DNA from: an uncultured Flavobacteriales bacterium
Lineage (GTDB): Bacteria > Bacteroidota > Bacteroidia > Flavobacteriales_D > Crocinitomicaceae
Direction: 5' to 3'
Length of the DNA: 64,000 bases
NCBI GenBank assembly: GCA_913054135.1
Contig: CAJXJK010000005.1
Span: forward strand, 62,001 to 126,000
Shown here one piece after another: positions 1 through 9,631 of this stretch. How positions within the stretch are numbered: position 1 is the stretch's first letter; every line of letters starts with the position of its first letter. The position numbers were made by a program, and so were the translations under genes. Below the pieces are notes generated by a model. That model worked only from the letters and a program-made list of their open reading frames with translations. It was not told the DNA's origin and searched no databases.

Positions 1-757
1 TTAAAACGGAATCTCTGCGAGCCATGATATGATAAGGTTCAAAGTAAGAAGCGCTATCTAAAGGCTCTTTCCAAAATAGAATTCCTTCTTGAATCCAGAA
101 AGTTTCATAGGTATATCCACTAGTACCAGATGTTTGATATTGTTGTTTTTGAGAGCGTTCATACTTCACCATCATAAAATCTTCGCTAGAGGCTTTCAGA
201 ATACTTGTTCTTGGCAAGCTAATGCTGATTCCAAAATTGTCTTGTGAAATCTCATCAATTGCTTTGTGCGGATCTCCTTTAAATTCTTTGGTTAGTTGCT
301 CTGCTTCAAAGGCATTGTATGCATCTAAAACGAAATCAAAATCATTCTTAATGTAATCATTCAGCCTATTTAAATCAGAATCTTTAATTACCACGAAGAG
401 TTGACCTCTTGCAAAGTAGTTTTCCTTTACAGTCACTGCAGTCTCTTGGTAAGTTGAATCGTGATCAATTTTGATTTTTAAGATGAGGCGGGCTAATTTA
501 TCAATGTGCGACATCTCAGTAGAACCCGTTCTGTAGTAATCAAATAAAGGTTCAGGACGCAAATAAGGTCCTTTACAATTTTGATCAAGCTGATCATGTA
601 AATTTTGCTGTAGTGATGTTTCCCAGAGACCTTCTTCTATAACTAGTAATATTTTACCATGCTCTCCGCTTGCGTCTGGTAATAAGTCTTCTCTGCTTAC
701 TTCTTCGTCACATGAGATGAAGAAAAGAGAAGTAAGTGCGATCATTAAATACTTCAT
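1..757 (-). CDS. DUF4837 family lipoprotein (3' end outside window)
   Basis: The reading frame opens with an ATG at 757 and stays open to the left edge, giving about 252 residues without a stop, so the C-terminus lies outside the window. The N-terminus is a lipoprotein signal with Cys16 in FFISCDEE. The next part (LLPDASGEHGKILLVIEEG) is typical of the Bacteroidota DUF4837 family, whose function is unknown. It is the last gene of the minus-strand run tatA-gatA-mltD-DUF4837, 33 bases after the transglycosylase stop. Family assignment is from recognition of the N-terminal motif; the lipoprotein call is read directly. Confidence 0.75.
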   Translation of the reverse strand, partial: MKYLMIALTSLFFISCDEEVSREDLLPDASGEHGKILLVIEEGLWETSLQQNLHDQLDQNCKGPYLRPEPLFDYYRTGSTEMSHIDKLARLILKIKIDHDSTYQETAVTVKENYFARGQLFVVIKDSDLNRLNDYIKNDFDFVLDAYNAFEAEQLTKEFKGDPHKAIDEISQDNFGISISLPRTSILKASSEDFMMVKYERSQKQQYQTSGTSGYTYETFWIQEGILFWKEPLDSASYFEPYHIMARRDSVL

Positions 758-790
758 TGTCGTGATGTTTTGGAAACCTCAAAAACGAAC

Positions 791-2302
791 TTAAACTTTC
801 TTAATTCGGATTTTATCACCCGGTTGCATTCGTTTTGGATCAAGGTCTTTGTTTAGTTCTTGAATTTGTCCAAATGGTATGCCAAGTTTTTGTGAAACAG
901 TCCATAAGCTCTCACCATTTTTTAAAGTGTAGTACTTATAGCTTCCATCATAGGTATAATTGATTTTACTGTTTGTTGAACTTGGTTTAGATGTGTTAGA
1001 TGATGGTTTACTTGAAGAAGATGAAGAAGTTCCTTCAATATATTTACGCTCCATCACCATAATAGTCAGTTTTTGACCTGGGTAAATGGTACTTGTTCTC
1101 ATGCCGTTCCAGCCTCTGATATCCTGCACTGTTACATCATACATCTTGGCTATTTTAGCCATGGTTTCATCTGGTTTTACTGTGTGTCTTTTCTTTTTCT
1201 CTAAAGCAACAAAGCTCAATTTCATTGAGTCTAAAACTCTTTCATAGTTGTAAATAGAATCTTCATTATCTAAAAACAATCCTATTTTCTCTAGTGGTAA
1301 AGTGATGCACTGAGGATCTTCAGTGTGAGGAATAATGTCTGTTTTATAAGTTGGATTCAAGTATCTAAAATCATCCTCTTCCATACCGATTATAGAATCT
1401 AAGTATGAGATGCGAACCACATTTGATAAGCAAACAGTATCAACTTCATGCTGATAAACTTTCGCCTCAGCCGGAACAATGTTGTGTTCAGGATAGTAGT
1501 TCATCATGTAAATCATGGCGATAAGGTTAGGCACATACATTTGCGTCTCTTTTGGTAAAAATGGTCTTAACTCCCAATAATTCATTTTACCACCTGATCT
1601 TCTAATCGCTTTGTTCACGTTTCCTGGTCCTGCGTTATAAGCAGCAAGGGCAATACTCCAATCTCCGTACATTCCGTATAAATACTTTAAGTATCTACAA
1701 GCGGCATCAGTTGCCAATTCAGGATTCATTCGCTCATCAACATATGAGTCATTGTCTAATCCGAACATTCTACCAGTACGATACATGAACTGCCATAAAC
1801 CAGCTGCTCCAACTCTTGATTTTACAGTTGGTCTTAATCCAGATTCGATTACAGAAAGATATTTAAGCTCCATTGGCATGTCATATCTATCAAGATACTC
1901 TTCATACATTGGGAAAAACAATTTAGAACGTCCGATACATACTGAAGTAAATCTTCTTCTTTTTGATGCAAAGTATTTTACTACTCTAATCATTTCAGGA
2001 TTTGAAGCGACATCAATAGGAGTTGTAGTGTTCAGTTTGTCTAATCTGCTGATATAAGTTGAGTCTGAAAAACTTGGACGGTCTTTCTCTTCGTAATTCA
2101 GAGAATCGATTACTTCGTAAGCACGTTCTTTTCCCCAAGTCTCTTCGTAGTATTTGAAAAGTGAGTTCTCAACAACTTCAATAAAGCGTTCGTATTCAAG
2201 GGTGTCTTCAGGATTAGCAACAAAGGCAGTTGAAGTACTGTCTTGTGCATAAATGAAAGAACCGAGCATCAATGATGCGAATGATAAAATAAAATGTTTC
2301 AT
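791..2302 (-). CDS. mltD: MltD-like lytic transglycosylase with two LysM domains
   Basis: A secreted murein hydrolase that cleaves the MurNAc-GlcNAc bond with 1,6-anhydro product. The signal peptide ends at FIYAQ (residue 20). The SLT domain spans roughly residues 125-270, with the catalytic Glu153 in the SVIESGLRP motif, followed by GAAGLWQFM and the AYNAGPGNV motif. Two LysM peptidoglycan-binding repeats follow, about residues 373-420 and 455-503, separated by a Ser-rich linker with a run of six serines. The length of 503 residues fits the MltD group. It starts 6 bases after the gatA stop, so it is probably co-transcribed with gatA. Confidence 0.9.
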   Translation of the reverse strand: MKHFILSFASLMLGSFIYAQDSTSTAFVANPEDTLEYERFIEVVENSLFKYYEETWGKERAYEVIDSLNYEEKDRPSFSDSTYISRLDKLNTTTPIDVASNPEMIRVVKYFASKRRRFTSVCIGRSKLFFPMYEEYLDRYDMPMELKYLSVIESGLRPTVKSRVGAAGLWQFMYRTGRMFGLDNDSYVDERMNPELATDAACRYLKYLYGMYGDWSIALAAYNAGPGNVNKAIRRSGGKMNYWELRPFLPKETQMYVPNLIAMIYMMNYYPEHNIVPAEAKVYQHEVDTVCLSNVVRISYLDSIIGMEEDDFRYLNPTYKTDIIPHTEDPQCITLPLEKIGLFLDNEDSIYNYERVLDSMKLSFVALEKKKRHTVKPDETMAKIAKMYDVTVQDIRGWNGMRTSTIYPGQKLTIMVMERKYIEGTSSSSSSKPSSNTSKPSSTNSKINYTYDGSYKYYTLKNGESLWTVSQKLGIPFGQIQELNKDLDPKRMQPGDKIRIKKV

Positions 2303-2308
2303 GCTTTC

Positions 2309-3727
2309 TTAATTGCAGCTATTCATCATATAATCCGAAAATGCCAAAAGGTCACTTTCTGCGAAATGCTTAGCCATTAGCTGTATTCCAAATGGCATGC
2401 CGTTAGAATGTTGCCCAAGGGGTAAAGATATCGCGGGATTACCTGATAAGTTTGCTTGTACGGTAAAAATGTCTTGAAGATACATAGTGATTGGATCGTC
2501 AGCGTTTTTCCCTATTTCAAAAGCTGTGGTTGGTGTTGTTGGCGTTAAGATGAAATCATACTCATCTAATATTGCCTTCGTTTTATTTTGAATAACGCGT
2601 CTTACTTTTTGTCCCTTAGTGTAATAAGCGTCATAATATCCGTGTGATAATACAAAAGTTCCGAGCATGATTCTTCTTTGAACTTCTTCTCCGAATCCTT
2701 CAGAACGTGATTTTTTATATGTTGCTTCAACTCCTTCAGCCTCTTTTGACTGGTATCCGTAATGAACACCATCATAGCGAGAAAGGTTAGATGAAGCTTC
2801 GGCCGTAGTTAAAACATAATATGTTGGTACCATTTGTCCTAAAAATGGAAATTCAACTGCTTCAACTGTGTGCCCTTCTGATTTTAATTTTTCAATTACC
2901 TCAAGTGTTCTTGCCTTAACTTCAGGATCATTTCCTTCACTCTCAATACAATCTTTAATGTATGCGATCTTCATTTTCTTAGAAGAGTCATACTTTGCAT
3001 CTAAAATAGCGGCTGGTTCTTGAAGCATGGTGCTGTCATATTCATCCGCCCCTGACATCACTTCAGTAATTAATGCCGCATCAGCAACATTATTTGTGAA
3101 AGGACCTATTTGGTCAAATGATGAGGCATATGCCAATAAACCATATCTTGAAACTCTACCGTATGTTGGTTTGAATCCAACAGTACCTGTGAATGAAGCT
3201 GGTTGTCTAATAGATCCACCAGTATCAGAACCCAAAGTAGCTGTACAAAGTTTAGCCGCTACTGCAGCAGCAGACCCTCCTGAAGACCCTCCAGGAACCA
3301 TCTCATTGTTATGAGGATTCAACACATTACCAAAGGCAGAGTTTTCATTTGAACTTCCCATTGCGAATTCATCACAATTGGTGCGTCCGATAATGATAGC
3401 ATCTTCATTGATCAATCTCTCAACTGAAGTAGCTGTATAGATTGATTCAAATCCTTCAAGAATTTTTGATGAGGCAGATACCTTATGACCTTTGTAAGCC
3501 ATATTATCTTTTAGGCCAATGACCATTCCGGCCAATTTACCTGCAGTACCTGATTTGATTTTTTCGTCAACACTCTTTGCTTGCGCTAATGCGCTTTCTT
3601 CAAAAACTTCAAGAAAAGCGTTGAGGTGTTTATTCTTTTGAATATTTGCTAAGTAAGATTTAGTAATATCAACTGCAGTTTTCCCTTCAGAAAGAGCTGC
3701 TTTAATCTCAGCAAAAGTTGCGTACAT
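2309..3727 (-). CDS. gatA: Asp-tRNA(Asn)/Glu-tRNA(Gln) amidotransferase subunit A
   Basis: GatA is the amidase subunit of GatCAB; it releases ammonia from glutamine for transamidation of misacylated Glu-tRNA(Gln) or Asp-tRNA(Asn). The Ser-cisSer-Lys triad is intact and correctly spaced: Lys73 (GLKDNM), Ser148 (GGSSGGS) and Ser172 (TGGSIRQP). The protein has 472 residues, normal for the family. gatB and gatC are not in this window, which is usual when the subunits are scattered. It lies 11 bases downstream of tatA and 6 bases upstream of the transglycosylase, so one transcript is likely. Confidence 0.96.
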   Translation of the reverse strand: MYATFAEIKAALSEGKTAVDITKSYLANIQKNKHLNAFLEVFEESALAQAKSVDEKIKSGTAGKLAGMVIGLKDNMAYKGHKVSASSKILEGFESIYTATSVERLINEDAIIIGRTNCDEFAMGSSNENSAFGNVLNPHNNEMVPGGSSGGSAAAVAAKLCTATLGSDTGGSIRQPASFTGTVGFKPTYGRVSRYGLLAYASSFDQIGPFTNNVADAALITEVMSGADEYDSTMLQEPAAILDAKYDSSKKMKIAYIKDCIESEGNDPEVKARTLEVIEKLKSEGHTVEAVEFPFLGQMVPTYYVLTTAEASSNLSRYDGVHYGYQSKEAEGVEATYKKSRSEGFGEEVQRRIMLGTFVLSHGYYDAYYTKGQKVRRVIQNKTKAILDEYDFILTPTTPTTAFEIGKNADDPITMYLQDIFTVQANLSGNPAISLPLGQHSNGMPFGIQLMAKHFAESDLLAFSDYMMNSCN

Positions 3728-3738
3728 AGAAATGCAAA

Positions 3739-3948
3739 TTATTCTTCAGACTTTGCTTCAGATTTAGCAGGTGCCGAAGCATCAGCATCACCATTTCCGT
3801 TCATCTCGTCTTTGAATCCTTTGATTCCTTTCCCCATTCCTTTCATTAATTCAGGTAATTTTCTACCACCGAATAACAAAAGAATAGCTAACACGATAAG
3901 ACCAATTTGCCAAGGCCCTAACATTCCAGCACTTAATACATTTTCCAT
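3739..3948 (-). CDS. tatA: Twin-arginine translocase component TatA/TatE
   Basis: A 69-residue membrane protein of the Tat pathway, which exports folded proteins. It has a single N-terminal membrane helix (about residues 10-25, GLIVLAILLLFGGRKLPEL), the family's FG-x-x-KLPEL hinge, an amphipathic helix (KGMGKGIKGFKDEM) and a short acidic, Ala- and Lys-rich tail. The absence of a longer C-terminal domain favours TatA/E over TatB. tatC is not nearby. It is the first gene of the minus-strand run leading into gatA; about 150 bases separate it from the next gene upstream. Confidence 0.93.
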   Translation of the reverse strand: MENVLSAGMLGPWQIGLIVLAILLLFGGRKLPELMKGMGKGIKGFKDEMNGNGDADASAPAKSEAKSEE

Positions 3949-4095
3949 TTTTGTAATTTAAATTTGTAAATGTGGAGCCAAAGGTACTAAAAATAAGACA
4001 AAGAACATTCAAAAGAGTTTAATGCTCATTGAGAAAATTTGGGGTTTTGTGGATTAGAGGCTGAAATAAAAATAAAAAACTTAGACAGTACAAAG

Positions 4096-6225
4096 TTAAT
4101 TTCGAATATGGGTTTTGAATTGTATTTCGAATTCCGCGCCTTCATTTGACCTAATTCGTTTAATTTTTCCATCTATTTGGTCAATTAACGCTAGGATAAT
4201 TTCAAATCCTAATCCATTACTATTCTCAATTTCATAATCAGGAGTGAATCCTTTTCCTGAATCAGAAATACAAAGTTTTATTTCATCATTTGAGATTATT
4301 GAGGCGTCAATTCTTATGTTGATGACTTCTTCACTGTTGGAGGGCGCATGTTTGACAGAATTTGAAATTAATTCGGAGCAAACGATTGCAATTGGTGTTG
4401 CTACGTCAGTTTCTATTTGGATAGCCTCACAGTTCAAATCAAGGCTGAACCTTTGGGAATTAAGTCCAAAATTATTAAGGAGTTCTTTTAAGTATTCATT
4501 TAGGTCAATTGATTTTATTTCCGTGTCTAAATAAAGTAGTTTATGAACGAGAGCAATTGCGGCTATTCTGGCTTCACTATTTTCTAATGCAGAGATGGCT
4601 TCTTCATTTGAAAGAGATAATTTTTGTAATCTGATAATACTTGTTGTGATTTGCAGACTATTTTTGACTCTATGATGGATTTCTTTCAGAAGAATTTCTT
4701 TTTCAGAATGCTGTCTTTCAATTTCCTTTTTTTGTAAGAAGTTTCTTCTGAGTCTGAAAGCTAATAAGGTTGATAAGGCGAAAATGACAATAAGAAAAAG
4801 GGCAATGAAGTAGATTGTTTTTTGCTGAGAAGCATCTTTTTCTTCTAAATATTTGATGCTTTGCTCACTCTGTTTTTTCTGAAATGTAAGCTTTTGCTCA
4901 TACGTAATTGCAGCTCTGTTTAGTTCAAAATTCTTTTTAGCATCTTCTTGAATAATGCTGTCACTCATGACCTTAAAGAGTTGGAAATTTGCTAAGGCCG
5001 CTTTAATATTCCCTGATTTTTCATTTATTTCAAAAAGAGTGTGAGCTGCATTTTTTATTCGATTTACGTAACCAATTTCAACTGCGATCTCCAAACTTTT
5101 CTCTGCCAATTCCTTGGCTAAATCTAGCTTACCAATATTTAAATAACTTTTTGACAAACCTTCGTACGCCTGGCAAATGCCATCATTAAAATTCACTTCT
5201 AAGTGGATGTGTAAAGATTTTTCTAGATATTCAATAGCCATTTTATCCTGACCAGACTCTGTGTATACTTGACCAATGGCCGCCAGACAATTACCACTCT
5301 CAATTTTGTTTCCTTCCCTAATGAAAATTTCATTACTTAGATGGTATTTTTCAAGAGCTTTCCCAAAAGAATTTTCATTATGGAAACATCTACCCAAATT
5401 AAAATATGAATAAGCTATTCCAGTTTGGTAGTTTTGCTTTGAATCGATTTCTAAAGATCTATTAAAATAAAATTCAGCTTCAATATTCTCATTGAGAATT
5501 AGATAACATAGACCAATATTGTTTAATTGGGTTGAGATCAATTCTGGATCACCTAATCGTTCTCTTATTATTAAGCTTTTGTTGTAATAGGAAAGGGCAT
5601 TAGTAATATCACCTTCTTCTTGAAAAATGAGTCCAATATTATTTAATGAATTGGCCACACCCCTTTGATCACCTACGAGAATTCTTTTACCAAGACTCCT
5701 TTGGTAATAGCGCACGGCATGGTAAATGTCTCCTCGATAATAATAGATTGAGCCTATGTTGTTCAAACAATTGCCCGATCCGATCTGGTCCCCTGCCTTT
5801 TCATAAATTAAAAGAGACTTTTCGTATTCTATTAAGGCAGAATCGAGTTCGCCATAAATTTGAAAATAAAAACCAAAATTATTTATTGCATCAGCCTGTG
5901 CAAGAAGAAGTCTTCGTTTTCGACTGACATCATTTTCCATTTCAAGATTAGTACTTGTGTACTCAAAGAGCCATTGGTTATATGATGTCCAAACAGAAAT
6001 TCCAGAACATAGTTCTACTATTCCACTTACCGCTTCAAGCTTAACACTTTCTAAATTTGAATTATGGTAGATATTCAAACAACTGTCAACTATCTGTTCG
6101 TCTTGCAAAGAAATCTTTTCAAGAAAGACAGAGTCAACTAGCAGAAATTCATTTGGAGTCGGTTTCTGACCAAAGGAGATTGCCAAAAACTGGGATATCC
6201 CAACTAATAGTTTGATTCTAAGCAT
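4096..6225 (-). CDS. TPR-containing sensor histidine kinase (HisKA_2)
   Basis: The 709-residue protein begins with a signal peptide (ending near ISFGQ) and then carries a long array of tetratricopeptide repeats (about residues 110-400, with repeated NNIGxIYY units). A coiled coil, one membrane helix (about 475-495, TIYFIALFLIVIFALSTLL), a HisKA_2 phosphoacceptor region (KEIHHRVKNSLQ) and a HATPase_c domain (SELISNSVKHA, GKGFTPD) follow. So the TPRs are periplasmic and the kinase cytoplasmic. No response regulator is adjacent. The same layout with another effector occurs at 29466-31292. The signal it senses is unknown. Confidence 0.88.
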   Translation of the reverse strand: MLRIKLLVGISQFLAISFGQKPTPNEFLLVDSVFLEKISLQDEQIVDSCLNIYHNSNLESVKLEAVSGIVELCSGISVWTSYNQWLFEYTSTNLEMENDVSRKRRLLLAQADAINNFGFYFQIYGELDSALIEYEKSLLIYEKAGDQIGSGNCLNNIGSIYYYRGDIYHAVRYYQRSLGKRILVGDQRGVANSLNNIGLIFQEEGDITNALSYYNKSLIIRERLGDPELISTQLNNIGLCYLILNENIEAEFYFNRSLEIDSKQNYQTGIAYSYFNLGRCFHNENSFGKALEKYHLSNEIFIREGNKIESGNCLAAIGQVYTESGQDKMAIEYLEKSLHIHLEVNFNDGICQAYEGLSKSYLNIGKLDLAKELAEKSLEIAVEIGYVNRIKNAAHTLFEINEKSGNIKAALANFQLFKVMSDSIIQEDAKKNFELNRAAITYEQKLTFQKKQSEQSIKYLEEKDASQQKTIYFIALFLIVIFALSTLLAFRLRRNFLQKKEIERQHSEKEILLKEIHHRVKNSLQITTSIIRLQKLSLSNEEAISALENSEARIAAIALVHKLLYLDTEIKSIDLNEYLKELLNNFGLNSQRFSLDLNCEAIQIETDVATPIAIVCSELISNSVKHAPSNSEEVINIRIDASIISNDEIKLCISDSGKGFTPDYEIENSNGLGFEIILALIDQIDGKIKRIRSNEGAEFEIQFKTHIRN

Positions 6226-6503
6226 AGTGTAGCATCAAAGGTATTTAATTCTTAGATTAATTAGAAGAGAAATTGATTTTTATACGTATGCCCAAAAATC
6301 ATTCATCAATACTAACGCTTAGGAATTCAGTTTGGTTCTTCACAAAAAGAAACTCCTGAAGTTTTGGAATAGGTCGGCGAGTTTGACGATAAAATTTTTC
6401 TGAAGGCGAGATGTTATTTAAAGTGAATTTTTGATAGCTGTTTGTAACCTTTTTATTTTCAGTAGGGTAAAAGGAACTAACAACACAACAACAAACCAAC
6501 AGT

Positions 6504-6953
6504 ATGAAATCTTTAAAATTAGCTTTAGGCGTATTAGCCTTTGCATCAATTTCATCTTTCGCTAATCCAGGATTAGGAGATGACGACAAAAAACCAGCAG
6601 CATCTGCTGAGACAAAAAAATCAACTACAATAGATTACAGAATTCAATTAGGATCTTTTGACGGAGAAGCTTCGGCAGAGGTACTTGAATTACTGAAAGA
6701 TGTTGAAGGCGTAACTAGTATGAATTCAAAGGGAAAGAAAGTGTATTTAACAACTTCTTTCGCATCTGAAGCTGAGGCATCAAGAGCGTTACCTGAATTG
6801 AGAGATCAAGGATTCAAATCAGCAATGAAAGTTGTAGTACTTGAAGATTATGTGATTCCTTCAAGAACTTACCACTTCTTTTACGACAAGAAAAAGGTGA
6901 ATGAATCTGAAAAAAATAAATTATTCACTCCTGAAGTGAGAGTGATTAAATAA
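6504..6953 (+). CDS. Secreted SPOR-like domain protein
   Basis: A 149-residue protein with a signal peptide (MKSLKLALGVLAFASISSFA) and a mature region that looks like one SPOR fold: YRIQLGSFDGEAS at the start, a central KGKKVYLTTSF strand, and ASRALPELRDQGFKSA followed by a hydrophobic strand. SPOR domains bind denuded peptidoglycan glycans, often at division sites; that role is inferred here. The ATG at 6504 follows an A/C-rich leader typical of Bacteroidota. It is monocistronic, closed by the terminator at 6976-7012. An ORF on the other strand over its 5' end is a shadow. Confidence 0.72.
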   Translation: MKSLKLALGVLAFASISSFANPGLGDDDKKPAASAETKKSTTIDYRIQLGSFDGEASAEVLELLKDVEGVTSMNSKGKKVYLTTSFASEAEASRALPELRDQGFKSAMKVVVLEDYVIPSRTYHFFYDKKKVNESEKNKLFTPEVRVIK

Positions 6954-6975
6954 AGAGTTTAATTCTCGTTTAAGC

Positions 6976-7012
6976 AAACCCTTCGCGACTCTGGTTGTGA
7001 AGGGTTTTTTAT
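6976..7012 (+). terminator. Rho-independent terminator of the SPOR-like gene
   Basis: AAACCCTTC at 6976-6984 pairs with GAAGGGTTT at 6999-7007, followed by a run of T residues to 7010. It lies 23 bases after the stop of the gene at 6504-6953 and before the convergent gene ending at 7026. Confidence 0.85.
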
Positions 7013-7025
7013 TTGTGGATAATAG

Positions 7026-8123
7026 TTACTTTATCACCATGCTGTGAACGTCAAGCAATTTTTTTTGAATGGCTAGAAAGTCAGGGTCCTTGGCCATTTC
7101 AAAGTTGAGTTCATTACTTAATTGATACTTGTAGGTAGTTTCAACCTTCTTGATTAAAGGAATTATTGGCTTCAAAGCGGCAACAAATGCATCCTCTTCA
7201 AATGATAATCCGCTTGACTCGAATTGCTCTAAAACTTTTCTAAGCTGAATGAGGTGCATTAGAACCTTAGCGTCTGAAGTGAAGTTTTGTAAAATCAATC
7301 GACTTGTTTCAATATGTTGACCTAATGCAAATAGCGTATCTACACTTTGTTCTCTGTTTATGGTTCTTGAAATAATCACCCCGTATTCAGGAGAGTCTAT
7401 TGGTTTTATTGATTCCCAAGTTTCGGAGTCGTACCCCTTGAGCTTGGCAAGAATTTTATTGCCGTCATTGGTATGTTCATTAAAGAAGCAGTAATTCATA
7501 TCTGCAAATAAAATCCCCTGTAAAACTCTAGGCATACCAGATTCACCTTTTGCTCGTTTCTTGTTATATTCTGTTGTTAAAGCAAGGCTCTTAGTAGTTG
7601 GTTTGACTCTTACATAACTGTCAGAAGGTGAAGGAAAAGGAGGTTCATAATCGGCAGGAACCATATAGATTTTTTTGGCCATCATGTCTTTCGTTTCAAA
7701 GGCATTTTGGTTCTTTATAAATCTAACTTCAATGATGGGCCTTTTAACTTCAGTCACATAAGCATCCTCTTTAAGAGGCGTCATCTTCACTTCGAAGTTC
7801 AGTTTATGTTTGCTCTCGTATGCGTATGAAGGCATAAAGTTGGCGTCTACCATAGCGTGCTTGAGGTAATAACCTTTCTTAATGAAGTAAATTTTGAATA
7901 GTCTGTTGTCTCTCAACCAAAAATCATATGAAGATTTTTCAACCTCAATGAATGTTGAATCGCCATCCTCTTCAACTATTTTGATCATATAATCTGAAAG
8001 TTCTTCCTCGCTAAATTCATCAATGATCACTCCTTTTACTCTAATGAACTTGTCAACTGCGAGTGCAGATGAAGTCACGAAGAATAATCCAAGAACCAAT
8101 AATATGTGTATTTTTAATCTCAA
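7026..8123 (-). CDS. Secreted hypothetical protein with N-terminal carboxypeptidase-like beta domain
   Basis: I do not recognise the full-length family. The 365-residue protein has a clear signal peptide (LLVLGLFFVTSSALA, cleaved near residue 22). The next 90 residues (FIRVKGVIIDEFSEEELSDY, then FWLRDNRLFKIYFIKKGYY) resemble the CarboxypepD_reg-like beta-sandwich modules of Bacteroidota envelope proteins. The rest is mixed, ending in a helical region. The start appears to be TTG at 8123; there is no ATG before the signal peptide. It is convergent with the SPOR-like gene and divergent from the aldehyde dehydrogenase, from which it is 65 bases away. Confidence 0.6.
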   Translation of the reverse strand: MRLKIHILLVLGLFFVTSSALAVDKFIRVKGVIIDEFSEEELSDYMIKIVEEDGDSTFIEVEKSSYDFWLRDNRLFKIYFIKKGYYLKHAMVDANFMPSYAYESKHKLNFEVKMTPLKEDAYVTEVKRPIIEVRFIKNQNAFETKDMMAKKIYMVPADYEPPFPSPSDSYVRVKPTTKSLALTTEYNKKRAKGESGMPRVLQGILFADMNYCFFNEHTNDGNKILAKLKGYDSETWESIKPIDSPEYGVIISRTINREQSVDTLFALGQHIETSRLILQNFTSDAKVLMHLIQLRKVLEQFESSGLSFEEDAFVAALKPIIPLIKKVETTYKYQLSNELNFEMAKDPDFLAIQKKLLDVHSMVIK

Positions 8124-8188
8124 AATTTGTAGCGTTTCAGATAGTTAATTCTGTGTTGAAATTACAAAATTAGTACCAAAGAGTCATA

Positions 8189-9631
8189 ATGAAGTATATC
8201 AAAAACTATATAGCGGGCGAATTACAGGCCCCAACATTAAACCAACACATTGATAACGTGGATCCTTCAAGAGGAGTTGTCTACTCTCAAATTCCTGATT
8301 CTTCAGCTGAAGATGTCGAGAAAGCTGTAGAGTCGGCTGAAAAAGCTTTTCCTGGCTGGTCAAATACACCAAAAGATGAACGTGCAGCAATCATGATAAA
8401 GATTGCGGATATCATAGAATCAAGATTAAAAGAATTTGCAGAGGCCGAATCTTTAGATAACGGAAAACCTGTTTCATTAGCCTCTCATGTTGATATTCCT
8501 AGAGCGGTTTCTAATTTGAAATTCTTTGCGACAGCCATTCAGCATTTTGCGGCTGAATCTCATTATATGGAAGGGGTTGGAGTAAATTATACGACTCGTA
8601 AACCAATAGGAATTGTTGGTTGTATTTCACCTTGGAATCTACCTTTATACCTTTTCACTTGGAAAATTGCCCCAGCTTTAGCGGCAGGAAATTGTGTAAT
8701 TGCCAAGCCATCAGAAATCACACCAATGACAGCCTTTATGTTGTCAGAAGTTTGTGCCGAAGCTGGTTTGCCAGCAGGAGTTTTAAATATCATTCATGGC
8801 CTAGGACATAAAGTTGGAGACGCCATGACGCGTCATCCAAAAATTAAAGCCATTTCATTTACTGGCGGAACAAACACAGGGGCAACCATTGCTAAAATTG
8901 CTGCGCCAATGTTTAAGAAGTTATCTCTTGAATTAGGAGGTAAAAATCCGAATATCATATTTGCTGATTGCGATTTTGACAAGGCGCTATCAACTACGGT
9001 AAGATCAAGCTTTGCCAATCAAGGGCAAATTTGTTTGTGTGGTTCAAGAATATTTATTGAGCGCCCAATTTATGAGAAATTCAAAGAAGCGTTTGTAGCG
9101 AAAGTGGCAAAATCTAAAGTTTCTTATCCATCTGATCCTGAGGCAAAATTAGGAGCCGTGGTTTCAAAACCGCATATGGAGAAAGTTTTGTCATATGTTG
9201 ACTTGGCAGTAGAAGAGGGTGGAACAGTATTAACTGGCGGAACTCAAGTAAAATTGGATGGAGAATATTCAGAAGGTTTTTATATCAGACCAACTATTAT
9301 TGAAGGCTTAGCTTATGATTGTAGAACCAACCAAGAAGAGATTTTTGGGCCAGTTGTGACCATTACACCTTTTGACACTATAGATGAAGTATTGATGATG
9401 GCCAATTCAACTGAATATGGCTTGGCATCAACTGTTTGGACAGAGAATTTAAATACAGCTCATTCAGTGGCTGATCGCATTCACGCAGGTATTGTTTGGG
9501 TCAATTCATGGTTGGTACGTGATTTGAGGACTCCTTTTGGGGGAGTAAAAAATTCAGGAGTAGGAAGAGAAGGCGGATTTGAAGCCTTGAGATTCTTTAC
9601 CGAACCAAAAAACATTTTTATAAAGAGCTAA
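8189..9631 (+). CDS. Aldehyde dehydrogenase, ALDH8 / 2-aminomuconate-semialdehyde type
   Basis: A 480-residue NAD(P)-dependent aldehyde dehydrogenase. It has the cofactor and catalytic motifs SPWNLPLY, FTGGTNTG, the general-base Glu in LELGGKNP and the nucleophile Cys282 in GQICLCGSR. The C-terminal RDLRTPFGGVKNSGVGREGG stretch, with Arg in place of the more usual context, resembles the ALDH8A1 and hydroxymuconic- or aminomuconic-semialdehyde group, which suggests a role in aromatic or tryptophan catabolism. No kynurenine-pathway gene is adjacent, so substrate is uncertain. The stop at 9631 abuts the ATG of the downstream protease at 9632. Confidence 0.82.
   Translation: MKYIKNYIAGELQAPTLNQHIDNVDPSRGVVYSQIPDSSAEDVEKAVESAEKAFPGWSNTPKDERAAIMIKIADIIESRLKEFAEAESLDNGKPVSLASHVDIPRAVSNLKFFATAIQHFAAESHYMEGVGVNYTTRKPIGIVGCISPWNLPLYLFTWKIAPALAAGNCVIAKPSEITPMTAFMLSEVCAEAGLPAGVLNIIHGLGHKVGDAMTRHPKIKAISFTGGTNTGATIAKIAAPMFKKLSLELGGKNPNIIFADCDFDKALSTTVRSSFANQGQICLCGSRIFIERPIYEKFKEAFVAKVAKSKVSYPSDPEAKLGAVVSKPHMEKVLSYVDLAVEEGGTVLTGGTQVKLDGEYSEGFYIRPTIIEGLAYDCRTNQEEIFGPVVTITPFDTIDEVLMMANSTEYGLASTVWTENLNTAHSVADRIHAGIVWVNSWLVRDLRTPFGGVKNSGVGREGGFEALRFFTEPKNIFIKS

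Noticed and set aside
6299-6589. Minus-strand ORF over the 5' end of the SPOR-like gene
   Set aside because: The plus-strand frame has a signal peptide and SPOR features; the reverse ORF has neither.
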